Below, one piece after another: positions 24,246 through 32,995 of a DNA stretch of 42,371 nucleotides. Source of the DNA: Saprospiraceae bacterium (lineage in GTDB: Bacteria; Bacteroidota; Bacteroidia; Chitinophagales; Saprospiraceae); the NCBI GenBank assembly GCA_029212405.1, contig JARGNR010000052.1, forward strand, positions 3,465-45,835, written 5' to 3'. Under the pieces are notes generated by a model that saw nothing but the letters and a program-made list of their open reading frames with translations, made no database searches and was not told the DNA's origin. Each line of letters starts with the position of its first letter. The first letter of the stretch is position 1. Made by a program: the position numbers and the translations under genes.

Positions 24246-24692
24246 ATGCATTATGAAGCGGCCATAGATTTACAAAAACAACTTGCATTTATCACAGCAC
24301 TTCTGAGTGGTTTTTCAATCACCTTTGTCATAGGACTACTGCAAATGGAGGCAAAAGATAAAATTAGAACGATTAACATTTGTTTGATCAGTGGAGTTTT
24401 TTCTGCATGTTGTCTAATACTGAGTACGATTGCAAGTATGTCTGGAGCATTTTGGATGACGGAAAGACCTCATCTCTATGAATTAAAATCTACGATTACA
24501 AATCCTGAAGTGAACTATGCTTTTGATTGGGCTGCAATTTCATTTGTTTTAGGGTTGATTGCATTACTTATTTCTATTGGCTTTTCGGGACGATTACACT
24601 CAAAGCGCATAGGCCGATTGACACTTGCATTTTCTTTAGTTACCATCATCCTTATATTTTTCTTTTGGACGTTTCTTGTCCCTGTTAATTAA
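24246..24692 (+). CDS. Hypothetical four-TM membrane protein
   Basis: At 148 residues from the ATG at 24246; a TTG one codon upstream is not needed. Four hydrophobic helices lie at about 12-34 (FITALLSGFSITFVIGLLQM), 44-67 (ICLISGVFSACCLILSTIAS), 96-115 (WAAISFVLGLIALLISIGFS) and 126-145 (LTLAFSLVTIILIFFFWTFL). Short loops and a signature-less sequence give no function. Confidence 0.6.
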   Translation: MHYEAAIDLQKQLAFITALLSGFSITFVIGLLQMEAKDKIRTINICLISGVFSACCLILSTIASMSGAFWMTERPHLYELKSTITNPEVNYAFDWAAISFVLGLIALLISIGFSGRLHSKRIGRLTLAFSLVTIILIFFFWTFLVPVN

Positions 24693-24841
24693 TCGTTTTT
24701 AGTGTAGATTCAATGAATACAATTGTCATTCTTTATTTTAGAGAAGACCTTCAATAAGTCATATAAGCATATTTTATCATAAGATCATTAAAAATGATTA
24801 CTTTAGCTTCCTTTTTTATAACAATTTAAACGCGATAGGGT

Positions 24842-25645
24842 ATGGATATTAATATGCAAAATATGATGGATATATTATATGGGTATTTACCAAAAGTTGT
24901 AGGTGCAATACTGATTTTAATTTTTGGATTTTGGATTATTGGAATTCTTAGTAAATATATCCGAAAGGGAATTGGTCGTTCTGGAATTGATGATACCCTC
25001 GCCAAGTTTCTTACTTCGTTGCTTACAACGACAATGAAAATTATGTTGTTGTTGTCGGTTGCTTCAAAGTTTGGAGTCAATACGACCTCTTTCATTGCAA
25101 TATTAGGAGCACTAACCGTTGGAATTGGTATGGCTTTAAATGGAAGTGTTGGCCATTTAGCAAGTGGAGTCATGTTGATGATATTCAAACCTTTTAAAGT
25201 TGGAGATTTAGTAACCATAGGAGGAGGAAACACAGGCACAGTAGAAGAAATTTCAGCATTCAATACATCTTTAAGAACTCTTGACAATAAAAAAATTATT
25301 ATCGCTAATAATAATGTTACAGGAAATACCATTACCAACATTTCTGGTCAAGGTACTGTAGGTGTAGAGTTGACCTTTGGGATTGGTTACAATGATAGTA
25401 TCGACAAGGCACGTAAGATCATATTAGAAGTGGGAGAATCATGCCCACATATTCTCAAGGATCCTGCTCAAGGGGTCGTGGTTGCTGAATTGGCGGATAG
25501 TTCGGTAAATCTTGCCACTCGTCCATTTTGTAATAGTGAGCATTATTGGGATGTTTATTTCTTCATGCAAGAACACGTAAAAAAAGCGTTTGATGCTCAA
25601 GGGATTTCTATTCCTTTTCCACAAATGGATGTTCATCAGAATTAA
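24842..25645 (+). CDS. Small-conductance mechanosensitive channel (MscS family)
   Basis: This 267-residue protein has the compact MscS layout: TM1 (VVGAILILIFGFWIIGILSK), TM2 (LTSLLTTTMKIMLLLSVASK), pore helix TM3 with Gly/Ala packing (FIAILGALTVGIGMALNGSV, GHLASGVMLMIFKPFKVGD), the beta domain (DLVTIGGGNTGTVEEISAFN, TLDNKKIIIANNNVTGNTIT) and the alpha/beta end (VGVELTFGIGYNDSIDKA). It opens under membrane tension and releases osmolytes during down-shock. It appears to be a single gene. mscS is a family name here, not a proven orthologue. Confidence 0.93.
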   Translation: MDINMQNMMDILYGYLPKVVGAILILIFGFWIIGILSKYIRKGIGRSGIDDTLAKFLTSLLTTTMKIMLLLSVASKFGVNTTSFIAILGALTVGIGMALNGSVGHLASGVMLMIFKPFKVGDLVTIGGGNTGTVEEISAFNTSLRTLDNKKIIIANNNVTGNTITNISGQGTVGVELTFGIGYNDSIDKARKIILEVGESCPHILKDPAQGVVVAELADSSVNLATRPFCNSEHYWDVYFFMQEHVKKAFDAQGISIPFPQMDVHQN

Positions 25646-25791
25646 GAAATACGACCTCTGTTGGTGAAAGTAGGTCTAGAGTTAGGTGTTGAAAATTGGG
25701 CTTAGAATTTGAGTGGAGATTCAGGGTTGGATGTTGACGGACTTAGTTCAAATTTTTATGGTATTTTGAGAATATTCATACAAGGATTGAG

Positions 25792-26319
25792 ATGAAAAAA
25801 ATAAAATTATACATAGCTATAAGCTTAAATGGGAAGGTGGCCAAAATGGATGGGGGAGTCGAGTGGTTAGAAACTGTTCCAAATCCTGAGGGCACAGATT
25901 ACGGGTATGCAAGTTTTTATGATTCTATTGATACGACAATTCAAGGCAGTAAAACATACAACCAAATCTTGAGCTGGGACATTGAATTTCCATATAAAGG
26001 GAAAACGAATTATGTGTTGACAACTCAGTCTACGTATGTTGATACAGAAGACGTGACCTTTCTTTCGGAAAATCATGTTGAAGTGATCAAAGAACTTAAA
26101 AAAGGAAAAGGGAAAGATATTTGGTTGATTGGAGGAGGGAAGGCAAATTCGATGCTATTAGATGCAGGGCTTGTCGATGAGATAATCGTATTTGTGATGC
26201 CAATCATTTTAGAGAATGGGATAGATGTGACAGCCACTTTAATGAAAGATGTTCCGTTAAAGTTATCAAGTACAAAATCATATAAAAATGGAGTGGTTGA
26301 GATGATTTATACGTGCTAA
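25792..26319 (+). CDS. Dihydrofolate reductase/RibD C-terminal-like protein
   Basis: The 175-residue protein starts KKIKLYIAISLNGKVAKMDG, which is the RibD_C/DHFR-like NADP fold start, and continues with GVEWLE, FYDSIDTTIQGSKTYNQIL, YVLTTQ, KGKDIWLIGGGKANSMLLDA and LVDEIIVFVMPIILENGI. The IGGGK loop binds the dinucleotide phosphate. Small proteins of this group are annotated as dihydrofolate reductases, but many are uncharacterised reductases. It lies 53 bp before a DinB gene. Confidence 0.9.
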   Translation: MKKIKLYIAISLNGKVAKMDGGVEWLETVPNPEGTDYGYASFYDSIDTTIQGSKTYNQILSWDIEFPYKGKTNYVLTTQSTYVDTEDVTFLSENHVEVIKELKKGKGKDIWLIGGGKANSMLLDAGLVDEIIVFVMPIILENGIDVTATLMKDVPLKLSSTKSYKNGVVEMIYTC

Positions 26320-26371
26320 ATATAAATTTAAACTTAGGAATAACGCCAATAGCAAAAAAAACACATTCACA

Positions 26372-26890
26372 TTGACAAAAGGACAGGAATTACTAGTAGA
26401 ATTAGAGTTGGAATTGGAGGTGACACGAAAATATTTGGAACGGGTTCCGTTTAACAAAAAAGATTTTCAACCGGCAGAGAAGTCTGAAAAATTGGGTAGA
26501 CTAGCGATTCATGTGGCTGAGATTGTTGGTTGGTGGGGAGCATGCATCAATGCCGATAAACTTGATTTTATTGATTTTGAACCAGAGGATTTTGATACCA
26601 ATGAAGCACTGGTCGACTATTTTGATGGATTTAAGAAAGAAGCTCTATCAGCCCTCTCTAATGTCAAAGATGAAGAGTTGAAGATGGACTGGTCAATGAT
26701 ATATGGGGAACAGGTTCTATTCAAGTTACCTAAATATCAGGTATTGAGAATCTTTTGTATGAATCACCTCGTTCATCATCGGGCTCAACTGGGGGTGTAC
26801 TTGAGAATGTTGGATATTCCACTTCCAGCGGTTTATGGACCATCTGCTGATGAAGATGATGTTATCTTGATTAGAAAATTTGGCGTATAA
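26372..26890 (+). CDS. DinB-family protein
   Basis: This 172-residue protein has the DinB four-helix bundle pattern: ELLVELELELEVTRKYLERV, KLGRLAIHVAEIVGWWGACI with the metal His, and the C-terminal LRIFCMNHLVHHRAQLGVYL, whose N-H-x2-H-H gives further ligands. LDIPLPAVYGPSADE is the typical end of DinB/DfrA-type hydrolases and thiol transferases. No ATG exists in the expected place, so the TTG at 26372 (MTKGQELL...) is the probable start. The substrate is unknown. Confidence 0.88.
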   Translation: MTKGQELLVELELELEVTRKYLERVPFNKKDFQPAEKSEKLGRLAIHVAEIVGWWGACINADKLDFIDFEPEDFDTNEALVDYFDGFKKEALSALSNVKDEELKMDWSMIYGEQVLFKLPKYQVLRIFCMNHLVHHRAQLGVYLRMLDIPLPAVYGPSADEDDVILIRKFGV

Positions 26891-26897
26891 TTGAGGT

Positions 26898-28469
26898 ATG
26901 AGAATCATACAACTTAAGTGTTTAAGACGATTTCATTTTAAAGCGCACATTTTATTGTGGATTGGTTTTATGGGATTTGTTCTGGCATCTTGTGGAACAG
27001 AAAATAAAAAACCAACATCTCCAAATATTATCTACTTCTTAGCGGATGATCTCGGTTATGGAGAAACGGGTATTTATGGTCAGAAGAAGATTAAAACACC
27101 TCATATAGACGCATTGGCAAAAACAGGAATGAGATTTACCCAACACTATTCAGGAGCACCCGTCTGTGCGCCTGCTCGATGCATTTTTTTAACGGGCAAA
27201 CACAGTGGACATGCTGCCATTCGTGGGAATGATGAATGGGCAGAAAGAGGCGATGTTTGGGATTATGAAAAAGCACACGAAAATGCAAACCTGGAAGGAC
27301 AACGTCCTATGCCTGATGGGACAATGACGATTGGTCACAAATTGCAAGAAGCCGGATATAAGACAAGTATTTTTGGGAAATGGGGTTTGGGTGCACCATT
27401 GAGCGAAAGCGTACCTACCAAAAAAGGGTTTGACTACTTTTTTGGGTACAATTGTCAACGACAAGCGCACAATCTATACCCAAGTCACCTTTGGGAAAAT
27501 GATGAAAAGGTGTTTTTGAAAAATGATTTGATTGCTCCCAGAACTAAACTTGCCCCAGGCTCTAATCCTGAAAATGAAGAGAGCTATACAAAATTTACTC
27601 AGCAGGAATATGCTCCTGAAGTCATTCACAAAAAAGCAATATCCTTTATAAAAGAGAATAGTGATAATCCATTTTTCATGTATTATGCTTCTCCACTTCC
27701 TCACCTTCCTTTGCAAGTTCCTTCTTCAGAATTGAAGGCATACCAAGAGGAATTTGGAGATGAAAAACCATATTTAGGCAATAAGGGTTATTTCCCCAAT
27801 AAATACCCTAAAGCGACCTATGCTGCAATGATTACCTACTTGGATAAACAGTTGGGTGAATTGATCGCTACATTGAAAGAGGAAGGAATTTATGAAAATA
27901 CAATCATATTTTTTACGAGTGATAATGGGCCAACCTATACTGGTGGAGTAGATTATGTATTTTTTGGAAGTTCCAAGCCTTTTGCAAATGGATATGGGCG
28001 CACAAAAGGCTTCTTGCATGAAGGAGGAATCAGAGTACCATTGATTGCCAGTTGGCCAAATAAAATTGGAGCAAACACGATTTCTCAACATGTAAGTGGG
28101 TTTCAAGATATGATGCCTACAATGTGTGAAATTGCTGGAATAGCATCTCCTGAAAATACCGATGGTATAAGCCTTTTGCCTGAATTGAAGGGTAAAAAAC
28201 AAGCCGTACATGATTATCTGTATTGGGAATTTCCCAGTTATAAAGGACAGCAAGCAGTGCTTTGGAAGACGTGGAAAGGGGTACGTAAAAATATTTTTGA
28301 TGGAAATATGGATATAGAATTGTATAATATTGAGGTCGACTATAGAGAAGAAAATGATTTGTCTGAATCATATCCAAAAATAGTACAATTCATAGCGGAT
28401 ATTATGGAGAGAGAACACACTCCATCAGAGAATGAAAAATTCAAATTTAAGGAATTGGGCGATATTTAA
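26898..28469 (+). CDS. Sulfatase lipoprotein (S1 family, arylsulfatase type)
   Basis: This 523-residue protein has a lipoprotein signal ending FVLASC (lipobox Cys C32) and the S1 sulfatase fold: metal pair in NIIYFLADDLGYGETG (D50, D51), formylglycine motif CAPAR (90-94) within VCAPARCIFLTGKHSG, FGKWGLG, the second metal site FFTSDNGPTYTGG and GGIRVPLIASWP. The Ala in CAPAR replaces the usual Ser but fits CxPxR. Cys90 must be converted by a formylglycine-generating enzyme, which is not in this window. It probably removes sulfate from polysaccharides or aryl esters in the periplasm. It begins 7 bp after the DinB stop. Confidence 0.95.
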   Translation: MRIIQLKCLRRFHFKAHILLWIGFMGFVLASCGTENKKPTSPNIIYFLADDLGYGETGIYGQKKIKTPHIDALAKTGMRFTQHYSGAPVCAPARCIFLTGKHSGHAAIRGNDEWAERGDVWDYEKAHENANLEGQRPMPDGTMTIGHKLQEAGYKTSIFGKWGLGAPLSESVPTKKGFDYFFGYNCQRQAHNLYPSHLWENDEKVFLKNDLIAPRTKLAPGSNPENEESYTKFTQQEYAPEVIHKKAISFIKENSDNPFFMYYASPLPHLPLQVPSSELKAYQEEFGDEKPYLGNKGYFPNKYPKATYAAMITYLDKQLGELIATLKEEGIYENTIIFFTSDNGPTYTGGVDYVFFGSSKPFANGYGRTKGFLHEGGIRVPLIASWPNKIGANTISQHVSGFQDMMPTMCEIAGIASPENTDGISLLPELKGKKQAVHDYLYWEFPSYKGQQAVLWKTWKGVRKNIFDGNMDIELYNIEVDYREENDLSESYPKIVQFIADIMEREHTPSENEKFKFKELGDI

Positions 28470-28474
28470 ACCAT

Positions 28475-29035
28475 ATGAAAGAAATACTGGACTACTTACG
28501 AAATAAATATCCTCAACCTAAAAACACAAAGGAATTTAATTTAAAATTCAACGAGCAGATTAACCAATTCCATTCTAAAGAGGAAAATTATCTGGAGTTC
28601 AAATCATGGGTAGAAGATATTGCAAGACGGAGAAATCTTCATCTTACTATGTCGTGTTCTACCTTCTTTCCTTCCATGACATTTTATGTCCAATATGAGC
28701 ACCGAATCATAGAAAATCTTCAGGTATTCAAACAAGAGTACTTTTGTATTTCATTCATTGAGAATTTTTATACCTCAGTTTTTACGACCTATATCATTGA
28801 AGAAAATGGTAAGGACAAACTATTCTATACCCCTCGATCAAAAGCAATTCGGAATTCTATTTTTGACCCTATTCACAATGATCTAATTCAGGAAATTCAG
28901 GCCCAGTATCCATCGCATAACTTATTGCCAGCAAAATTGGATAGATATATCTTGGGTAATTTCGACCTCACTTATTCTAGACATCCGAAAACGAGAGTCT
29001 TTGATCTGATATTTCGTGACTTAATTGTGAACTAA
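28475..29035 (+). CDS. Unrecognised 186-aa cytoplasmic protein
   Basis: No family recognised. It starts 5 bp after the sulfatase stop, so it is probably in the same transcript. The sequence is a mixed alpha/beta protein with many aromatics (CSTFFPSMTFYVQYEHRIIE, FKQEYFCISFIENFYTSVFT, LDRYILGNFDLTYSRHPKTR). No signal peptide, membrane helix or catalytic motif is evident. Confidence 0.55.
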   Translation: MKEILDYLRNKYPQPKNTKEFNLKFNEQINQFHSKEENYLEFKSWVEDIARRRNLHLTMSCSTFFPSMTFYVQYEHRIIENLQVFKQEYFCISFIENFYTSVFTTYIIEENGKDKLFYTPRSKAIRNSIFDPIHNDLIQEIQAQYPSHNLLPAKLDRYILGNFDLTYSRHPKTRVFDLIFRDLIVN

Positions 29036-29074
29036 CCCGTTCCTTTGAAGTAAACATCCGTTCAATTTTATATA

Positions 29075-29104
29075 TTTAGTGATTGAAATTACTTCATCAC
29101 TAAA
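29075..29104. repeat. Inverted repeat before the mono-cluster ferredoxin-like gene
   Basis: TTTAGTGAT (29075-29083) and ATCACTAAA (29096-29104) are perfect complements separated by 12 nt. The element ends 14 bp before the ATG at 29119. It has no T-run on the plus strand, so it is more likely an operator or mRNA hairpin than a terminator. Confidence 0.6.
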
Positions 29105-29118
29105 AGGTAAGTTATTAT

Positions 29119-29328
29119 ATGAAAAAATACAAAAAAGAAAATATCTCTATTGGCTGGGAGGCTGAAAAGTGTATACATGCTGCACTTTGTGCGAAAGGTC
29201 TATCCAATGTTTTTAAACCTAAAGATAGACCATGGATCCAGCCTGAAAATGCTTCGAAACAAGAAATTATCGATCAAGTGGCCAAATGCCCCTCTGGAGC
29301 TTTGTCCATAATTTATGATGAAGAATAA
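29119..29328 (+). CDS. Divergent 4Fe-4S mono-cluster protein (YjdI-like)
   Basis: At 69 residues it matches the short PF06902-type protein. ISIGWEAEKCIHAALCAKGL gives Cys residues near 19 and 25, and the later KCPSGALSIIYDE provides a third Cys with the typical CPSGAL end. This gives fewer than the four ligands of a canonical ferredoxin, as is usual for this divergent family. KDRPWIQPENASKQEIIDQV is the conserved middle. Its redox partner is unknown. An inverted repeat lies directly upstream. Confidence 0.88.
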   Translation: MKKYKKENISIGWEAEKCIHAALCAKGLSNVFKPKDRPWIQPENASKQEIIDQVAKCPSGALSIIYDEE

Positions 29329-29450
29329 AAATACTTACTTAATTCAAATAGAATTGTTTCTGGAACTTGTGTAGATGATTGAATTGATTGACACATTACT
29401 TCTCCAGAAAACTTCTATCTCTTATTTTTTATAACCCTAAATACTATTCA

Positions 29451-30959
29451 ATGAGCTTTATGCAACGAAGAAAGGCGCTACCTAAGCAGCCTGACATTAT
29501 TTTAATTATCACAGATCAAGAAAGAGCCACTCGACATTTTCCTAAAAATTGGGAAAAGGACAATTTGAAAACAATGACTTTTCTAAAAAGTAATGGCTTT
29601 ACCTTTAATCAAGCCTTTTGTAATTCATGTATGTGTTCTCCTAGTCGATCTACCTTGTTTACTGGGACGTATCCAGCACAACATAATGTTACTCAAACCT
29701 TGACTTGGGGAGGCAGATATTCAAGTGCTGAACAAGAACTGGATCCTTCGCTCTATAACCTGGCTCGAATGCTGGGACCAGAAGGATACGATATGCAATA
29801 TAGAGGAAAGTGGCACTTGAGTAAAGGCGATACAGAAAATGACTTAAGCGCATCTCAAATTGCGCTCACGGGATTTAACGGTTGGATTGCACCTGATGCT
29901 GGAGAGGATGTCAAACCTGAAAATTTTGGTGGTGGATATGCCAATCATGATGAAAAGTATATTCAACAAGGGATTGACTACATCCAAAAAGTCAAAGCCG
30001 AACGAGATGCGGGACTTCCACGTGTACCATTTTGTCTTGTGTTGTCTTTGGTCAATCCACATGACGTATTGGCGTATCCTGATGGGGTAGATTACGGGTA
30101 TTATCCTGAAGATTGGAAAGGAAGAGAAGTAAGCTTGCCGAAATCTGTAACTGAGGATTTATTGGAAAATGACAAGCCAATGGCTCAATTTCAGATCATG
30201 AAGGCAGCAGGTGTTTTATTGGGACAATTGCCCACACGCAAGAAAAAATTGAATTACATCAACTTTTATGCCCACACGCTGAAAAAGATTGATCATCAAA
30301 TTGGTGAATTTGTTGATGAATTATACCGACCTAATGCAAAGGGGAAACGATTGGCGGATGAGACTATAGTTATACGTTTGTCAGATCATGGAGAGATGGG
30401 TATGGCTCATGGTGGAATGCGTCAGAAAGCGTTCAATGTATATGAAGAAACACTAAATGTTCCTATGGTTATTTCAAACCCTATTTTATTTCCAGAGTCA
30501 AAGAAGAAAAATAAAGTGGTTAAATCATCTGACCATTTGGCTTCATTGATTGATATCATGCCTACTGTTGCTCACTTGGCCAATGTAAAACGTCCATCCA
30601 AATCACTCTTAGGTAGAAACCTAACTCCGATAATGGTCAATGATACCCCTGTGCAAGAAGAAATTCTATTCACCTTTGATGATACGAAGGCAAGTTCTGC
30701 AGATCGGCCTTCTGCTGTATTAGCTGCAAATCGAATTCGGTGCATCCGAACGAAAAAATGGAAGTATGCGTATTATTTTCATGCGTTGGGCAGTTATCCA
30801 ACCGAATACGAATTGTATAATTTGGAAGATGATCCAAATGAAATGAAAAATTTGGCAAACAAGCCTAGATATAAAGCCAGAGTGAAAATTATGGCTAAAA
30901 AGCTAGAGGAATTAGAAAAACGATTACTCAAAAGTAATACACGAGAATTATTAAAATAG
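29451..30959 (+). CDS. Sulfatase (S1 family) without signal peptide
   Basis: This 502-residue protein starts at ATG 29451. The frame is open further upstream to a TTG at 29388, but that extension (MTHYFSRKLLSLIFYN...) is a poor signal peptide. Formylglycine motif CSPSR (62-66) sits within CMCSPSRSTLFTGTYP. Metal site one is IILIITDQERATRH and RGKWHLS follows. The second metal site is VIRLSDHGEMGMAHGGMRQKAFNVYEETLNVPM, and the C-terminal RTKKWKYAYYFHALG is typical. It belongs to a different branch from the sulfatase at 26898 and lacks its lipobox. Export would need another route, or it acts in the cytoplasm. It ends at a strong terminator. Confidence 0.92.
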   Translation: MSFMQRRKALPKQPDIILIITDQERATRHFPKNWEKDNLKTMTFLKSNGFTFNQAFCNSCMCSPSRSTLFTGTYPAQHNVTQTLTWGGRYSSAEQELDPSLYNLARMLGPEGYDMQYRGKWHLSKGDTENDLSASQIALTGFNGWIAPDAGEDVKPENFGGGYANHDEKYIQQGIDYIQKVKAERDAGLPRVPFCLVLSLVNPHDVLAYPDGVDYGYYPEDWKGREVSLPKSVTEDLLENDKPMAQFQIMKAAGVLLGQLPTRKKKLNYINFYAHTLKKIDHQIGEFVDELYRPNAKGKRLADETIVIRLSDHGEMGMAHGGMRQKAFNVYEETLNVPMVISNPILFPESKKKNKVVKSSDHLASLIDIMPTVAHLANVKRPSKSLLGRNLTPIMVNDTPVQEEILFTFDDTKASSADRPSAVLAANRIRCIRTKKWKYAYYFHALGSYPTEYELYNLEDDPNEMKNLANKPRYKARVKIMAKKLEELEKRLLKSNTRELLK

Positions 30960-30967
30960 CACTCAAC

Positions 30968-31002
30968 ACGCCCATTTAAATTAAATTTTAATGGGCGTTT
31001 TT
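30968..31002 (+). terminator. Rho-independent terminator after the second sulfatase
   Basis: ACGCCCATT (30968-30976) pairs perfectly with AATGGGCGT (30990-30998), with A/T-rich bases inside allowing the stem to extend, followed by TTTTT (30998-31002). It starts 9 bp after the stop codon. Confidence 0.9.
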
Positions 31003-31042
31003 GACTTTATTGATACCATTACAAGATGCTAGAAGGACATTC

Positions 31043-31073
31043 TTGTGTTTCCTGTGGAATAATGGTATTTTCG
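31043..31073 (+). promoter_or_regulatory. Promoter of the 31-33 kb operon
   Basis: TTG at 31043-31045, a 20-bp spacer and TATTTTCG at 31066-31073 (one base off TAnnTTTG). It lies just after the upstream terminator and 21 bp before the ATG of the first operon gene. Confidence 0.55.
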
Positions 31074-31094
31074 TTTAATCATAAGAGTTAGATC

Positions 31095-31793
31095 ATGAAA
31101 TATGTATTCACTGGATTAGTAGTCATGTTGTTTTTATTTTCGGGTAGAGCTCAGGACATGGGCTTTGACATCAGGGGAGTGGCTAATAAAACAATTGCAA
31201 AGGCTCAATTGGAAAGTGCAGAGGAGCTCTCTGATATTAACTCGGATTATCCGTCATCATGGATCGCCAAGGAAGATTATGTCTCAACAGAGATTAGAAT
31301 GACAAATGATGAGGAACAAATAACTGTAGTTGGAGATTCAGATCAGCTAAATAATGCTCAGAAAGAAGCCTTGAAGAAAGCCGACTTGGGTACATTTATT
31401 GATTTTGAAATTAAGTATAAAAAAGAGAATAGCATTACAAAAAAGGAGGATGTAGCTATCATGCGCTTTACCTATTCTATTGTGCCCACCAAAGAAGCAG
31501 AATTTCATAGTGGTTACGATAAGATGAAGGCATACATAAAAAAACATGCCATCGATAAGATTGTTAATGCGGGGTATGATCCATTTGAAATGGCACGAAT
31601 TCGATTTGTTGTAAATGAAGAAGGAAAAGCGAAAGGAGCATATTTACTAGAATCTTCCAATGTCGAAAAAATAGATGAATTGTTATTGGAAACCATAGCA
31701 AGAATGCCACGATGGATACCTGCGGAAGACACCGACAAGAATAAGGTCAAACAAGAGTTTGAATTTGTAGTTGGATCTATGATCGGATGTTAA
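31095..31793 (+). CDS. Exported protein with TonB C-terminal-like domain
   Basis: This 232-residue protein has a signal peptide (YVFTGLVVMLFLFSGRAQ). The last 85 residues show the TonB-C pattern: KIVNAGYDPFEMARIRFVVN (strand), GKAKGAYLLESSNVEKIDEL, LLETIARMPRWIPAED, KVKQEFEFVVGSMIGC. It lacks the N-terminal anchor and Pro-rich linker of a true TonB, so it probably does not energise receptors directly. Such periplasmic single-domain versions are common in Bacteroidota. Its TAA stop overlaps the next gene's start region (ATGTTAA). Confidence 0.7.
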   Translation: MKYVFTGLVVMLFLFSGRAQDMGFDIRGVANKTIAKAQLESAEELSDINSDYPSSWIAKEDYVSTEIRMTNDEEQITVVGDSDQLNNAQKEALKKADLGTFIDFEIKYKKENSITKKEDVAIMRFTYSIVPTKEAEFHSGYDKMKAYIKKHAIDKIVNAGYDPFEMARIRFVVNEEGKAKGAYLLESSNVEKIDELLLETIARMPRWIPAEDTDKNKVKQEFEFVVGSMIGC

Positions 31794-32182
31794 TCAATAG
31801 AATTACCAAATTTGTTTTAGAGGCGCCCAATCGAATCTTTCTCGTGGATGGGATTGGGGCATTAATCTCTTCCTTATTTTATATTTCGATTTTAGCTCCA
31901 TTTGAATCAGACTTTGGTATACCGATTGATAAAGTATATGTATTGACATTGTTAGCACTTGGGTATGCCATGTATTCGTTGATATGCTATTTTAAACCTC
32001 GAAAAAAATGGCAGGTATTTCTTAAGATTATTGCAATTGCCAACATTTTACATTGTTTGTTTGCGGTAGGTTTACTTTTTTATTATCGTGAGCAGGTAAC
32101 CCATTGGGGAATAGCCTATTTTGTTTTAGAGTCTTTAGTGGTTTTGCCATTAGCCTTCCTGGAATTAAAGCTTGCTAGATGA
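31787..32182 (+). CDS. Four-TM membrane protein of unknown function
   Basis: This 131-residue protein has hydrophobic helices at about 19-38, 48-67, 75-99 and 104-125 (DGIGALISSLFYISILAPF, VYVLTLLALGYAMYSLICYF, VFLKIIAIANILHCLFAVGL, WGIAYFVLESLVVLPLAFLE). The start at 31787 overlaps the previous gene by 7 bases and its own TGA overlaps the next ATG, so it is translationally coupled on both sides. No family is recognised. Confidence 0.7.
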   Translation: MLINRITKFVLEAPNRIFLVDGIGALISSLFYISILAPFESDFGIPIDKVYVLTLLALGYAMYSLICYFKPRKKWQVFLKIIAIANILHCLFAVGLLFYYREQVTHWGIAYFVLESLVVLPLAFLELKLAR

Positions 32183-32976
32183 ATATATTAATGCAATTGA
32201 ATAAAGGTGATGTATTTTCATTTCCCACCATTTTAAAGAAAATAAAGTTTTTGGGAACAGTAATCTGGAGTTTACTTTTTGTTTCATTTGTATCCTGCAC
32301 CAATGATTCCCCTCTAAAAATTCTAGAAAATGAATCTATTCTTCATTACGTGTTAGATCCTTCGGAGGGCAATCTGAAAATGTACTGGAAGGATGATGAA
32401 AATCAAATTATTGGAAGTTTAAACCAATTGAATACATTTTTAAATACGAAAGGCGAAACATTAATTTTTGCAACCAATGGTGGGATGTATACCAAAGAGC
32501 AAAATCCTCAAGGCTTGTTTATAGAAAATGGAAGTTTAATTCAAGGAATGGATACCGATACAGCGGGTTATGGCAATTTCTATCTTTGTCCAAATGGGGC
32601 ATTATTACTTAATGATGATAATACAGCTACCATAAAAGAAACTCAAGATATTAAGTCATTTAAAAATGTAGTGTATGCTACACAATCTGGTCCGATGTTG
32701 TTGCACAACGGAAAATACAATAACCATTTGACGGAAGGCTCAAAAAATGTTCACATTCGAAGTGGGGTAGGAGTAATGCCGGACGGTAAGCTACTATTTG
32801 CTATGTCAAAAAAAAAGATGAATTTTTATGATTTTGCTTCCTTTTTTAAAGTGAATCAATGTGCGAATGCGCTGTATTTGGATGGTTTTGTGTCAAGAAT
32901 GTATCTTCCAGAAAAGGATTGGATACAGTTGGATGGGAATTTTGGTGTATTGATTGGTGTTTCAAAATCAAATTAG
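32179..32976 (+). CDS. Phosphodiester glycosidase-family lipoprotein (DUF2233/YigE type)
   Basis: This 265-residue protein has a lipobox FVSFVSC (C40) after a hydrophobic helix, although the N-terminal stretch is long for a signal peptide. The catalytic domain shows ATNGGMYTKEQNPQGLFIEN, YGNFYLCPNGALLL, YATQSGPMLLHNGKYNNHL, IRSGVGVMPDGKLLFAMSKK and ALYLDGFVSRMY. These fit the NAGPA/phosphodiester glycosidase fold, which removes sugars joined by phosphodiester bonds. Natural substrates in bacteria are uncertain. It starts by ATGA overlap with the membrane gene, so the two are co-translated. Confidence 0.88.
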   Translation: MNILMQLNKGDVFSFPTILKKIKFLGTVIWSLLFVSFVSCTNDSPLKILENESILHYVLDPSEGNLKMYWKDDENQIIGSLNQLNTFLNTKGETLIFATNGGMYTKEQNPQGLFIENGSLIQGMDTDTAGYGNFYLCPNGALLLNDDNTATIKETQDIKSFKNVVYATQSGPMLLHNGKYNNHLTEGSKNVHIRSGVGVMPDGKLLFAMSKKKMNFYDFASFFKVNQCANALYLDGFVSRMYLPEKDWIQLDGNFGVLIGVSKSN

Positions 32977-32995
32977 GTCATTAGATAAACATAAA

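Noticed and set aside
29388-29450. Upstream extension of the second sulfatase from TTG, with MTHYFSRKLLSLIFYN
   Set aside because: Not a convincing signal peptide; ATG 29451 starts the recognisable domain a few residues later.
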